DNA of 50,902 nucleotides from Nitrospinaceae bacterium (GCA_029261655.1 JAJDAY010000034.1:1-50902); one strand, 5' to 3'. Counted from the first letter of the stretch, positions 26,145 to 35,252 are shown. The notes: generated by a model not told the origin, from the sequence alone. A program made the numbers and translations.

Positions 26145-27331
26145 TGAAAGTATCCGTGAATGAAACTTTGCCTTTTCTGTTTTTTTTATTGCTCGGAGTG
26201 GTATTTTCCCCCGTCTCTATTTGGGCTGAAGTGGAAAATGACATTGAAAACCAGATAGGACAAGAAAAAATCGAGCTGGACAGGTTGAAAGAAAAAATTG
26301 TAGAGCAGGATAAGGCGATCAAACGGGCGGGGAAAAAGGAAAAATCGGCGCTCATGACTCTTCAGAAAATTGGCAATCGTTTGAAATTAAAAGAGCGCGA
26401 ACTAAAAATTTACCAATGGAACAAAAAAATAAATCAGGATAAAATTTTGCAATTGGAGAAACAGATCGCTCTCGCTGAAAATCATTTGTCAGTGCAAAAG
26501 AAAATATTGGGGAAAAGACTGCGCGCTATTTATAAAGAAGGGAGTATGTTTCCCATTAAAGTTTTATTTTCCTCCGATAGCTTCAATGATTTGATCCAAA
26601 GAATAAAATATATGGAGCTGGTCACTGATTACGACTCCAAGATTTTTAAAAAATACAACTCCCGGTTCACTCAGCTTGAAGAAGAGAAAGTAGCCCTCCT
26701 GAACGCTCGGGCCAAACTTGACCAACTGGAAAAGGACACCAAACAAAATAAGGAAGATATCAATGCCCGAAAAAGTGAAAAATCCTTATTTCTTGAAAAA
26801 ATTAAGAAAGAAAAGTCATTAAAAGTAAAAGTTAAAAACGAGCTGTTGCTGGCATCCAAGAACTTGAATGACCTCATTTTCAGGCTTGAAGGGAAACAGA
26901 TTTTAGGCGAGGGGCTGGATATCATTGATAAAAAAGGGAAGTTGTTATTGCCGGTTTCAGGAAAAGTCCTCAATAAATTTGGCAAGAAAAGGGACAAGCA
27001 ATATGACACCTTTATCGTTTATAATGGGATCGACATAAAGGTAAAAAAAGGCACTCCCGTCCGGTCCGTTTTTACGGGAAAAGTTTTATACGCCGATGAA
27101 CTGAAAGGTTACGGCAATCTGATCATTGTGGGTCACGGCAGTGAATACCATTCTTTATACGGTCATCTGGATGAAATTATCACCAAAGTCGGGCGAACCG
27201 TTCGATCCGGTCAAATCATAGGTCGATCGGGCGACACAGGTTCCCTCGTTGGTGAAACTCTTTATTTTGAATTGCGTCACAAGGGAAATCCCATAGAACC
27301 CACTCGATGGTTCAAAACAGCCAAGCGTTAG
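26144..27331 (+). CDS. EnvC-like murein hydrolase activator (degenerate LytM/M23)
   Basis: 395 residues from the ATG at 26144, which overlaps the ftsX stop; a GTG at 26141 is possible. Signal peptide about 1-29, long coiled coil about 32-250, then a C-terminal LytM domain. Metallopeptidase residues are missing: the H-x-G-x-D site reads YNGID and the HLHFE site reads TLYFE, as in EnvC-type activators that bind amidases rather than cut peptidoglycan. The end LYFELRHKGNPIEPTRW closely follows EnvC. With FtsEX next door, the inferred job is FtsEX-gated activation of septal amidases. No amidase gene is in the window. Confidence 0.9.
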   Translation: MKVSVNETLPFLFFLLLGVVFSPVSIWAEVENDIENQIGQEKIELDRLKEKIVEQDKAIKRAGKKEKSALMTLQKIGNRLKLKERELKIYQWNKKINQDKILQLEKQIALAENHLSVQKKILGKRLRAIYKEGSMFPIKVLFSSDSFNDLIQRIKYMELVTDYDSKIFKKYNSRFTQLEEEKVALLNARAKLDQLEKDTKQNKEDINARKSEKSLFLEKIKKEKSLKVKVKNELLLASKNLNDLIFRLEGKQILGEGLDIIDKKGKLLLPVSGKVLNKFGKKRDKQYDTFIVYNGIDIKVKKGTPVRSVFTGKVLYADELKGYGNLIIVGHGSEYHSLYGHLDEIITKVGRTVRSGQIIGRSGDTGSLVGETLYFELRHKGNPIEPTRWFKTAKR

Positions 27332-27399
27332 CCAGATTATCTGAGTTTTAAATATGAAATATAATAAAAAAATACTAAATTTAATGTGGAGAGACTAAC

Positions 27400-28869
27400 T
27401 TGACTTCCGTGATAAATGAACCAATCAGCAAAATAATCAAAATATTTCCAGGAGCAGTGAAGATAGTCGCCGTTTTAACTATTGTGGCCTTACTTGGGGT
27501 CGGAAGTATCGCCGGAGCCGAGGAGGATGAGGATTCAAAAAAAATCCCATCCAGAACTTATGAAAAGCTGAAAGCTTTTTCAGAAATACTCTCTCTGGTA
27601 GAGTCCAATTATGTCGAATCCGTGGATTCGGACGAATTGATCGATGGCGCTATTAAAGGGATGGTAAAAGCCCTGGACCCCCATTCGTCTTACCTTCCCC
27701 CAAAATCCTACAAGAATATGCTTGTGGACACTTCAGGTAAATTTGGAGGACTGGGCATCGAAATCAGCGTCCGCAAAGGGATATTGACCGTAGTTTCTCC
27801 CATTGAAGACACCCCCGCTTTCAACGCCGGAATCAAGGCGGGAGACAAGATAATAAAAATTGAAGATGAATCTACATTAGACATGACACTCACCGATGCG
27901 GTGGATAGATTGCGCGGGGAGACCGGGTCACCCGTCAAGATCACGGTTTTCCGGGAGTCCCTCGACGCCCCCAAGGATTTCACCATTGTCAGAGCGATTA
28001 TTAAAGTTAGAAGCGTTGTAAAAAAGATATATCGCAAAGAAATTGGTTATGTGAAAATCCGCAGTTTTTCCAAAAATACCAGCAAAGATCTGGACGCCGC
28101 GCTCGCGGAGTTCGAACGAAAAGGAGTCAGCAAACTGGTGTTGGACGTGCGGAACAATCCTGGCGGGTTGCTCAATCAGGCGGTGGAAGTGTCAGACCGA
28201 TTTCTCAAAAAAGAAAATTTAATCGTTTATACCAAAGGTCGGACTGATGAACAAAATATGCGTTTCACCACTCACGACAAAGTGAAACGGGTGACCTATC
28301 CCATGATAATTCTTGTCAACGGAGGAAGCGCCAGCGCGTCGGAGATCGTAGCGGGAGCGCTTCAGGATCTTGGCCGGGCGGTCATCGTTGGGACCACAAC
28401 ATTTGGCAAAGGTTCCGTTCAAACCATCATTCCCCTGACCGATGGGTCCGCTCTTAGATTGACGACGGCCCGTTACTACACCCCAAGTGGCCGGGTGATT
28501 CAGGAAAACGGGATCACACCTGATATCGTCGTAGAAATGCCTTTGGAAAGTGAGGCGAAGGAAGATGATGAGGAAAAAGAAAGTGAAGAAAAAACAAAAC
28601 TAAGGCGGTTTCTCCGTGAAAAGGATTTAAAAAAACATCTTAAGGGAAAGAGAAGTTTTGATGGAGTGGACAACGGAGATGATTCCGAAAATGAGGATTC
28701 CGGGGAAGAGGAAGTCGAGGCTAAAAACAGTCTCGAAGATGAACTCCAAAAGGACTTCCAACTCATGACAGCGGTGTCCCTTCTGGAAGGTTGGGATATC
28801 ATGCAAAAAACGCTGAAACCCTCCTCCAAAAATACGAATTCAGTTCCCAGTCAGGTCAGTATGAATTAA
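27400..28869 (+). CDS. Carboxyl-terminal processing protease, S41 family
   Basis: 489 residues from TTG at 27400 with GGAGAG 6-7 nt upstream. It has an N-terminal signal/anchor (about 18-45), a PDZ domain (about 100-185, beginning GGLGIEISV) and the S41 catalytic region. The nucleophile Ser is in NGGSASASEIVAGAL and the general base Lys in TTFGKGSVQT. Beyond the core, residues about 385-450 are unusually acidic and charged (many Glu, Asp, Lys). Ctp proteases trim or degrade periplasmic proteins, often including peptidoglycan hydrolases. The position after ftsEX-envC fits such a role. It probably belongs to the same transcription unit (68-bp gap). Confidence 0.94.
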   Translation: MTSVINEPISKIIKIFPGAVKIVAVLTIVALLGVGSIAGAEEDEDSKKIPSRTYEKLKAFSEILSLVESNYVESVDSDELIDGAIKGMVKALDPHSSYLPPKSYKNMLVDTSGKFGGLGIEISVRKGILTVVSPIEDTPAFNAGIKAGDKIIKIEDESTLDMTLTDAVDRLRGETGSPVKITVFRESLDAPKDFTIVRAIIKVRSVVKKIYRKEIGYVKIRSFSKNTSKDLDAALAEFERKGVSKLVLDVRNNPGGLLNQAVEVSDRFLKKENLIVYTKGRTDEQNMRFTTHDKVKRVTYPMIILVNGGSASASEIVAGALQDLGRAVIVGTTTFGKGSVQTIIPLTDGSALRLTTARYYTPSGRVIQENGITPDIVVEMPLESEAKEDDEEKESEEKTKLRRFLREKDLKKHLKGKRSFDGVDNGDDSENEDSGEEEVEAKNSLEDELQKDFQLMTAVSLLEGWDIMQKTLKPSSKNTNSVPSQVSMN

Positions 28870-28889
28870 TTCTGAGAAACGCTTTGGAA

Positions 28890-28913
28890 CCCCAACACCC
28901 GCAGGTGTTGGGG
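28890..28913. terminator. Hairpin between ctp and tsaD, possible terminator or attenuator
   Basis: CCCCAACACC (28890-28899), CGCA loop, GGTGTTGGGG (28904-28913): a perfect 10-bp GC-rich stem 20 nt after the ctp stop. No T-run follows, so it is not a classical intrinsic terminator. It may slow 3' decay or limit readthrough into tsaD. Confidence 0.45.
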
Positions 28914-28951
28914 GTAACTGCAGATTTTTATAAAGATGTGTAAGGCATATA

Positions 28952-29968
28952 ATGTTGGTTCTTGGTATAGAAACATCCTGCGATGAAACCGCCGCTGCAG
29001 TTCTTCAAGACGGAAAAATATTACTCTCCAACGTTATTTTTGACCAGATTGATATCCACGGAAAATATGGCGGCGTGGTTCCTGAATTGGCAGGGCGCTC
29101 CCATATTGAACGCATCCACCACGTCATCACCCAATCTCTGGACACGGCGGGCGTCACCCTAAAACAAATCGATCTCATAGCCGTCACCCGTGGCCCCGGG
29201 CTGGTGGGGGCTTTGCTGGTAGGGCTGAATACGGCTAAGGGGATCGCCTACGCTTTGAACAAACCCCTCATAGGCGTCAACCATCTTGAAGGCCACCTGT
29301 TGGCGGTTTTCCTGCAGGAAGAAGTTGCGTTTCCGTTTCTGGCGCTGGGAGTTTCCGGCGGCCACACCGATATGTATCGGGTGGATGGGTTCGGCAAATA
29401 CAAACGGCTGGGGCAAACGAGAGACGACGCGGCGGGAGAGTGTTTCGATAAAGTCGCCAAGATGATGGGTCTGGGATATCCCGGTGGGCCGGTCATAGAA
29501 AAACTAGCACTTTCGGGAAACCCGAAAGCAATTCCCTTTCCGAGAGCGTGGCTCGAAAAAGATTCCCTGGATTTTAGTTTCAGCGGCCTTAAAACCGCCG
29601 TGCGCAATCATCTGAAAAAACGCGAAAGCGGGGAGGTGCCAAAACTCCCCGATAAAGACGTGGCGGCAAGTTTTCAAACAGCGGTGATAGACGTGCTGGT
29701 GAAAAAAATGCTTCTTGCCTGCGATCAAAATGAATTGGAACGGGTGGTGGTGACAGGCGGAGTGGCATCCAACAGCGCTTTAAGGGAAGCTGTGACGGCG
29801 GCAGTCGATCGGCAGTCCATACAGGCGTATTTCCCAAAACCCGTTTTTTGCACCGACAACGCCGCCATGATTGCCTGCGCGGGCCATCATCGCTACAAAA
29901 CTTTCGGCTTGTCGCAAAACGGAGACCTCGGCCTTGACGCTCGCGCCACCTTGCTTTTGGAGCGATAA
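28952..29968 (+). CDS. tsaD: tRNA N6-threonylcarbamoyladenosine transferase catalytic subunit
   Basis: 338 residues, the normal TsaD length. The ASKHA-fold signature is at the start (LGIETSCDET), and iron-binding histidines are in SHIERIHH and VNHLEGH. GVSGGHT, DDAAGECFDKVA and the C-terminal VVTGGVASN and CTDNAAMIA are also conserved. TsaD transfers the threonylcarbamoyl group to A37 of ANN-decoding tRNAs with TsaB and TsaE, which are not in this window. AAGG lies about 6 nt before the ATG. It follows ctp by 82 bp and precedes the epimerase gene by 32 bp. Confidence 0.97.
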   Translation: MLVLGIETSCDETAAAVLQDGKILLSNVIFDQIDIHGKYGGVVPELAGRSHIERIHHVITQSLDTAGVTLKQIDLIAVTRGPGLVGALLVGLNTAKGIAYALNKPLIGVNHLEGHLLAVFLQEEVAFPFLALGVSGGHTDMYRVDGFGKYKRLGQTRDDAAGECFDKVAKMMGLGYPGGPVIEKLALSGNPKAIPFPRAWLEKDSLDFSFSGLKTAVRNHLKKRESGEVPKLPDKDVAASFQTAVIDVLVKKMLLACDQNELERVVVTGGVASNSALREAVTAAVDRQSIQAYFPKPVFCTDNAAMIACAGHHRYKTFGLSQNGDLGLDARATLLLER

Positions 29969-30000
29969 AATGTGGCGATCCGGGGCAGGCACCATTTAAT

Positions 30001-31011
30001 ATGCACGCATTAGTCACAGGAGGCGGGGGGTTTCTGGGCGGTTATATTGCCAGAAAACTCCATGAGCGAGGCGATCAGGTCACCGTACTGGGGAGGAAGA
30101 GATACGCTCATCTGGATCATACCGGAATCGAATCCATCGCCTGCGACATCCGCGATAAGGATGAAGTCTCTTTGGCTCTTAAAGGGGTTGACGCAGTTTT
30201 TCACACCGCGGCAATTCCCGGTATCTGGGGCGATTATGAAAAATATCGCAGTACCAACTTTGAAGGAACCCTCCATGTAATCGAAGGTTGCCGGAACAAC
30301 GCTGTTAAGAAACTGATTTTTACCAGTTCTCCAAGCGTGGTGTTTGGCGAGTCCGATCTTGAAAATGTAGACGAAAACGTTCCGTATCCCGCGTCTTATT
30401 TATGCCATTATCCTGAGACCAAGGCCCAGGCGGAACAACTGGTCATTGAAGCCAATGGAATAGACGGGTTATCCACGGTGTCTCTCAGGCCGCATTTGAT
30501 CTGGGGCGTGGGCGATCCGCATCTGGTTCCGCGTATTGTGAACCGGGCGCTGAAAGGAAAATTAATCCGGGTGGGCGATGGCAGGAACCGGGTCGATATG
30601 GTTCATGTGGAAAACGCGGCCCATGCCCACATTCAGGCATGCGATGACTTGACGCCGGGTTCGCGGGTTGCCGGGCAATGTTATTTTATCAGCGATGATG
30701 CACCCGTCAACTTGTGGGACTGGATCGATAATCTCCTGCGGGCTCTAGATTATCCCGTCGTTGATAAAGCGGTTTCTTATCGTACAGCGCGCTTAGTGGG
30801 CGGGGTTTTGGAAAAGATTTATGGGTTATTAAAAATCAGGACGGAACCGCCGATGACCCGGTTTGTGGCGGCGCAGTTAGCGACTTCACATTATTTTAAC
30901 ATTGCCAAAGCCAAACGAGATTTTGGGTACCGTCCGATGATCGGCCAGAAAGAAGGGATGGAGGCGTTGATCAACCATTTGCGGAAGCATCCGGTTCCCC
31001 CAGCAGATTGA
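30001..31011 (+). CDS. NAD-dependent epimerase/dehydratase, 3-beta-HSD-like
   Basis: 336 residues. The Rossmann start VTGGGGFLGG is the NAD(P)-binding motif of extended short-chain dehydrogenases. FTSSPSVVFG leads to the active site, and the catalytic YxxxK reads YPETK near residue 138. The segment LRPHLIWGVGDPHLVPR and the C-terminal SHYFNIAKAKRDFGYRP are characteristic of 3-beta-hydroxysteroid-dehydrogenase-like members. The substrate cannot be assigned; sugar nucleotides, sterol-like or hopanoid-type lipids are all possible. Its 3' end overlaps larB (convergent) by 41 bp. Confidence 0.9.
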   Translation: MHALVTGGGGFLGGYIARKLHERGDQVTVLGRKRYAHLDHTGIESIACDIRDKDEVSLALKGVDAVFHTAAIPGIWGDYEKYRSTNFEGTLHVIEGCRNNAVKKLIFTSSPSVVFGESDLENVDENVPYPASYLCHYPETKAQAEQLVIEANGIDGLSTVSLRPHLIWGVGDPHLVPRIVNRALKGKLIRVGDGRNRVDMVHVENAAHAHIQACDDLTPGSRVAGQCYFISDDAPVNLWDWIDNLLRALDYPVVDKAVSYRTARLVGGVLEKIYGLLKIRTEPPMTRFVAAQLATSHYFNIAKAKRDFGYRPMIGQKEGMEALINHLRKHPVPPAD

Positions 31012-31747
31012 TCTTATGAGCCATGCTTCCCGCGCCGAAACCGTTGTCGATGTTGACCGTGGCCACGCCCTGAGCGCAGCTGTTGAGCATGGTCAACAAG
31101 GCTGCCACACCGTTTAAGGACGCTCCATAACCCACGCTGGTGGGCACGGCGATGACAGGGTTTTCGACCAATCCCCCGACCACACTCGGTAGAGCGCCGT
31201 CCATTCCAGCCACAGCTATCACGACACGGGCCTCTCGTAGACGGTCTGCGTTGTCGAGCAACCGGTGGAGTCCCGCCACACCGATGTCAAAAATCGTTTC
31301 TACCCGGCTACCGAATAATTGGGCCGTGATCGCGGCCTCTTCCGCAATGGGGATGTCGGAAGTCCCGGCGGTGACAACCACGACCAGGCCGACGCCCGCA
31401 CTTTTTTTCTTGTTTCGGATCACCAAAGTTTTGGAAGCCGGGTGGTATTCGGCCTTTTTGGGAAGACGGGGTTTTAACTTCTTGAAAATTTCCGCTGAGA
31501 GCTTAGTGGCGAGAATATCGCTTTTGGCCGCGATCATTTTTTTGATGATGGCGATCAACTGTTCGGGAGATTTTCCTTCCGAGAAAATAGCTTCCGGCTG
31601 GCCGGTCCGCAAATGACGGTGATGGTCCAAACGGGCGAAATCTAGATTTTCGTAGGGCAGGGTTTTCAGGATTTTCATTCCCTGGTCGGGAGTCAGTTTC
31701 TGCTCAAACAGGTCGGTCAAAATCCTTTTAAGGTCATCTCGTTTCAT
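30971..31747 (-). CDS. larB: Nickel pincer cofactor biosynthesis protein LarB
   Basis: 258 residues. The C-terminal two thirds are an AIR-carboxylase (PurE)-like domain: VVVVTAGTSDIPIAEEA, FDIGVAGLHRLL, VAVAGMDGALPSVVGGL, VIAVPTSVGYG. The N-terminal region matches the LarB-specific segment (LDHHRHLRTGQPEAIF). LarB carboxylates nicotinic acid adenine dinucleotide in making the nickel-pincer nucleotide of lactate racemase-type enzymes. No larC, larE or larA is nearby. It overlaps gpsA by 4 bp and is probably translated from the same message. The 3' end overlaps the convergent epimerase gene. Confidence 0.92.
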   Translation of the reverse strand: MKRDDLKRILTDLFEQKLTPDQGMKILKTLPYENLDFARLDHHRHLRTGQPEAIFSEGKSPEQLIAIIKKMIAAKSDILATKLSAEIFKKLKPRLPKKAEYHPASKTLVIRNKKKSAGVGLVVVVTAGTSDIPIAEEAAITAQLFGSRVETIFDIGVAGLHRLLDNADRLREARVVIAVAGMDGALPSVVGGLVENPVIAVPTSVGYGASLNGVAALLTMLNSCAQGVATVNIDNGFGAGSMAHKINLLGEPDASANG

Positions 31748-32766
31748 ACCAGTCCCTTGACCCCCGAAAATTCGGTGTCGATCTCAACCTTCATGAGGTC
31801 TTCCAGGGCTTTTTGCGGTGATTTGTCTTCGTAGAGAACCCGGTAGGTTTCTTCAATGACCGAGGCCTGAATATTGAGTTTGTTTTTCAACTCATAGGCA
31901 GACTTCACGGTGCGAATGCCCTCGGCCACCATTTTCATATTTTTAGTGATCTCATTTAACTTTCGCCCTTCCCCCAGGTGGATGCCCACACTCCTGTTTC
32001 GGCTCAGGTCGCCTGTGCAGGTTAAAACCAGATCTCCCATGCCGGAAAGCCCTAAAAGCGTTTCCGGCTTGGCTCCCATCGCTGTGCCGATGCGGGTGAT
32101 TTCTACCAGGCCGCGGGATATCAGTGCGGCGCGTGTATTGTAACCAAGTTTCATGCCGTCGCAAATTCCTGTGCTGATGGCAATGACATTTTTCAGCGCT
32201 CCCCCGATTTGCACACCAAGAGGGTCGTCGCTTGTGAAAACTTTGAGTTGCGGAGTGGAAAGGATTTGTTTGACCCGTTCGGCTGTTTCCAAAGTGTCCC
32301 CGGCGGCGACCAGGGCGGATGGAACCCCTTGGGCAATCTCAGCGGCAAACGTTGGCCCGGAAATGGCGGCGAACTTATGTTTCATTCCCAGTTCCTGCTG
32401 TAGAATCTGATGCACCGTGCAGAGGGTTTCGTTTTCGATTCCCTTGCTGGCATTTATAATGAGACAGTCCGGCTTTAAATAGGGTTTGATATTTTTTACC
32501 GTGACGCGCAGGACATGAGTGGGAACGACTAATAGGATGGCGGACTTATTTTCCACCGCCTGTTTGAGGGAAGAAGTCGGCTCAATATTTTCCGGCAAGG
32601 AAAACCCTGGCAGAAAAAGAGTGTTTTCCCGTTTGGTTTTTATGGTTTCAACGAGGTCATCCTCATAAACCCAAAGTGGGAAGGAGTGACCATTTTTCAC
32701 CAGCAAAAGTGCCAGGGCGGTCCCCCAGGCTCCTGCGCCTATTACAGCTAAATTTTCTGATTGCAT
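31744..32766 (-). CDS. gpsA: NAD(P)H-dependent glycerol-3-phosphate dehydrogenase
   Basis: 340 residues, the usual GpsA length. N-terminal NAD(P) motif GAGAWGTALA, the substrate-site KGIE, ISGPTFAAEIA, GGALKNVIAI (catalytic Lys region), and GLSGMGDLVLTCTG with SRNRSVG are all present. It reduces dihydroxyacetone phosphate to sn-glycerol-3-phosphate, the precursor of phospholipids. ATG at 32766. It is the first gene of a two-gene unit with larB on the minus strand, divergent from the TPR gene at 32976 across 209 bp. Confidence 0.97.
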   Translation of the reverse strand: MQSENLAVIGAGAWGTALALLLVKNGHSFPLWVYEDDLVETIKTKRENTLFLPGFSLPENIEPTSSLKQAVENKSAILLVVPTHVLRVTVKNIKPYLKPDCLIINASKGIENETLCTVHQILQQELGMKHKFAAISGPTFAAEIAQGVPSALVAAGDTLETAERVKQILSTPQLKVFTSDDPLGVQIGGALKNVIAISTGICDGMKLGYNTRAALISRGLVEITRIGTAMGAKPETLLGLSGMGDLVLTCTGDLSRNRSVGIHLGEGRKLNEITKNMKMVAEGIRTVKSAYELKNKLNIQASVIEETYRVLYEDKSPQKALEDLMKVEIDTEFSGVKGLV

Positions 32767-32975
32767 GGAAAATCCGATAGGTTGTTTCGTTAAAACTATG
32801 ACACAGGAGGCGGAAAGATAGAAGTTTTTCGTTTTCCCAGGCCTGCTTTCCGGGCTGAACCGGCGAGAAAAATGCCTTGTATGTCCAATTTCTTTATGAT
32901 TAAATTAATTCATACAAATTAAAATATTTTGAGTCGTTTCCTCATAACTTCAACTCTTTTATCATATTAGATTAT

Positions 32976-33665
32976 ATGGCCAAACGTGTAAAGGTGAGCA
33001 GAAAAGAGTTTCTTAAAGAACAGGACCAGTTTCTTTCTATCAGCCAGAAAGTCACGGCTTATATGTCCGATCATGGACCGTTGATACTGACCACGGCAGG
33101 GGTGATCATTGTCCTTTTCGCCCTTATTGGGGGTTATCGCTACAATAAGCAGATGAAGGAAATGAGAATGGAAAGCCTGTATTCTGAAATGACTAAAATA
33201 CTTAACGGTAAGGCAGACAAGAAACCTGAAAGTACGATTGGTGAGTTGGAAACCTTATTGACACAGTTTGAAGAGGGTCCACAGAAAACCCGAGCCGGTT
33301 TATTGCTTGCGGAAGAATATTATCAGAGCCAGCAATATGACAAGGCCATCGACATTTATTCGGATATTTCAGGTCGGTCCGACGGAAAGGAGCTTTCCCG
33401 TCAACTGGCAAGAATGGGCCTGGCCTATTCCCATGAAGGGAAAAAGGATTACAAAAAAGCCGCCGAAATATATAAATCCATTGTGGGAAATGCAAACGGG
33501 TTCCCACTATTTGATGTGTATATAGGTTTGGCCAGGTGCTACGAATTGAATCAAGACAATAAAAACGCGCTCACAACCTTGCGCGAGATTGAAAATAAAT
33601 TTCAGAGCCATCCCAAAATCGATTCTGTAAAACGTAGAATTGACAAACTGTCGGGGGCGGCCTGA
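32976..33665 (+). CDS. YfgM-like membrane-anchored TPR protein
   Basis: 229 residues with a basic N-terminus, a membrane helix about residues 36-54 (PLILTTAGVIIVLFALIGGY) and a periplasmic TPR region (about 90-225, units such as AEEYYQSQQYDKAIDIYSDI). This is the architecture of YfgM/TPR-21 proteins, ancillary SecYEG or periplasmic-chaperone partners. No Shine-Dalgarno sequence precedes the ATG. The next genes on the strand are an M48 protease and an SH3-like protein, consistent with an envelope quality-control set. Confidence 0.8.
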   Translation: MAKRVKVSRKEFLKEQDQFLSISQKVTAYMSDHGPLILTTAGVIIVLFALIGGYRYNKQMKEMRMESLYSEMTKILNGKADKKPESTIGELETLLTQFEEGPQKTRAGLLLAEEYYQSQQYDKAIDIYSDISGRSDGKELSRQLARMGLAYSHEGKKDYKKAAEIYKSIVGNANGFPLFDVYIGLARCYELNQDNKNALTTLREIENKFQSHPKIDSVKRRIDKLSGAA

Positions 33666-33713
33666 CTCTTCCGCGGAGGGCGAATTTACCCCTACTACCC
33701 CTTCTACCCCTTC

Positions 33714-33790
33714 GGGGCATGAAAGCCAATGAAAGTGATACCACAGGGGCATGAAAGCGAATGAAGAGGATATCACAGGGGCATGATGAC
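33714..33790. repeat. 32-bp direct tandem repeat, about 2.4 copies
   Basis: Units starting GGGGCATGA at 33714, 33746 and 33778 are spaced exactly 32 bp. Copies one and two share GGGGCATGAAAGC, AATGAA and a TCACAGG/CCACAGG end; the third is cut after about 10 bases. A pyrimidine-rich run with ACCCCT-type units (33689-33712) lies just before. Confidence 0.75.
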
Positions 33791-33890
33791 AAAGGTTGAA
33801 TATCACATGTTCACGCAGCTCAAATTTCTTGGTTCCGGTTTAATCTTTTTTGTATCGGGACCGACCTGACCTTAAACGCTTCTATAGGTT

Positions 33891-34967
33891 ATGTTTATTA
33901 AGAGACATTTAAAAAAAATATCGATCCTGATTTCCCTTTTTCTTCCCTTGGGGAATTTTTTTCTTTTCACGCCATCCGTCCTTGCCGTCCCCTTTATTTC
34001 GCTGGAAAAAGAAGTTTCCCTGGGTAAAGGGGCGGACCAGCAGATTGTTCAACAATATGGGATTTATCAGGACAAACCTATGCAGCTCTACGTCAACAGT
34101 GTGGGGCAAAAACTGGTTTCCAATCTTTCTGATAAAATTTTTCGCCACTATTTTTTCAAAATCGTTGACAGCTCCGAGATAAACGCTTTTGCCCTGCCGG
34201 GGGGATATGTTTACGTCACCCGGGGTCTGATGGCGATGTTGAACAGCGAGGCGGAACTCGCGGGAGTGCTTGGGCATGAAATTGCCCATATCACGTTGCA
34301 CCACGGAGCAAAATTGATGGTGCGTTCTATCGGGGCGCAAATCCTGAGCATCGGTGCGGCCGTTGCCAACCCTGAAAATGCGGGGCAATGGCTTTTGGTG
34401 AGCGGAGCCATGTTTCAACAGATCAACCTGGGTTACGGGCGGGAAGCGGAACTTGAATCGGACGCGCAGGGAATGTTGACTTCTACGGAATCCGGCTATC
34501 ACCCAGTGGGGATCGTTAATTTTTTAAAAAACCTGCGTAGGCAGGAGGTCATGACGGGGCAGTCCTATCACAGTTTTCAGGCGAGCCATCCCGACACGAA
34601 AGATCGTGTTATAAAGGCCGGGTTAATGTCCTCTTCCGTGCAAAGAAAAAAATCGAATTTTGTTCATAATCGCGAGGTCTATCTTTCAAAAATTAAAGGG
34701 CTGGTGTATGGCGGGAAATTACAGGGTAAGATAGATAAAAATGAAACTCCGCAATACGTTGATGTTTACAAAGTGAAGCCGGGAGATACGTTCCAGAGTA
34801 TTGCTGAAAAAGAGCTTGATGACAGGAAGAAGGACCTCGATATCTCAGTTCTCAATGGGCGCAGGGAAAGCAGTCAACCCGTCCCCGGTGAATTGATTAA
34901 GTTGATACGGGAGGGAACCTATCAGGGCGAGAAATCCATAAAGTTGCAAATTAAAAGCATTCAATGA
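33891..34967 (+). CDS. M48-family periplasmic metalloprotease, BepA/YfgC-like
   Basis: 358 residues with a signal peptide (about residues 1-32). The zinc protease core has HEIAH within LGHEIAHITLHHGAK and the third ligand region ELESDAQG. The substrate-cleft segment NAFALPGGYVYVTRGL is the family hallmark. After residue about 285 the C-terminal part has a LysM-like pattern (YKVKPGDTFQSIAEKEL) rather than the TPR tail of E. coli BepA. The expected role is quality control of outer-membrane assembly. It is 4 bp from the downstream SH3-like gene and 225 bp from the TPR gene. Confidence 0.9.
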   Translation: MFIKRHLKKISILISLFLPLGNFFLFTPSVLAVPFISLEKEVSLGKGADQQIVQQYGIYQDKPMQLYVNSVGQKLVSNLSDKIFRHYFFKIVDSSEINAFALPGGYVYVTRGLMAMLNSEAELAGVLGHEIAHITLHHGAKLMVRSIGAQILSIGAAVANPENAGQWLLVSGAMFQQINLGYGREAELESDAQGMLTSTESGYHPVGIVNFLKNLRRQEVMTGQSYHSFQASHPDTKDRVIKAGLMSSSVQRKKSNFVHNREVYLSKIKGLVYGGKLQGKIDKNETPQYVDVYKVKPGDTFQSIAEKELDDRKKDLDISVLNGRRESSQPVPGELIKLIREGTYQGEKSIKLQIKSIQ

Positions 34968-34971
34968 TTTT

Positions 34972-35163
34972 ATGGAGAAGGCCATTACCCTTCAGAAATC
35001 CTGTTATGTTTATCTCAAAGAGGGAGGCGAAATCTGCAACCGTCTGGCACGCGGGACGAGGGTTTGGCCGATTCAAAAAAACGGGGATTGGGTGAAAGTC
35101 ACCTGGCGCAATGGCAAAAAGAAAGGTTGGATTCCTAACCTTCCGGTATCCGATGAAACTTAG
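34972..35163 (+). CDS. Small SH3-like domain protein
   Basis: 63 residues forming what looks like one bacterial SH3 unit: an N-terminal strand, LARGTRVWPIQKNGDWVKV, then GWIPN, the common end of SH3_3-type domains. No signal peptide, so it is unclear how it would reach the envelope. It starts 4 bp after the M48 protease stop and is followed by a strong terminator, which marks the operon end. Ribosome binding site weak. Confidence 0.65.
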   Translation: MEKAITLQKSCYVYLKEGGEICNRLARGTRVWPIQKNGDWVKVTWRNGKKKGWIPNLPVSDET

Positions 35164-35197
35164 TTGAGAAGAAATTGTTCTTTAAAAAAAAGAAAAA

Positions 35198-35230
35198 GGC
35201 TTGCGGGTTAAAACCCGCAAGCCTTTTTTT
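35198..35230. terminator. Strong bidirectional intrinsic terminator
   Basis: GGCTTGCGGGTT-AA-AACCCGCAAGCC (35198-35223) is a perfect 12-bp stem. Seven T follow on the plus strand and A-rich sequence precedes it (35193-35197), giving a T-run on the minus strand too. It lies between the SH3-like gene and the convergent aconitase gene and can serve both. Confidence 0.92.
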
Positions 35231-35252
35231 GTAACCTTGGAATAACTTTTCC

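Noticed and set aside
33714..33790. 32-bp repeats considered as a CRISPR array
   Set aside because: The units are contiguous with no spacers and there are no cas genes.
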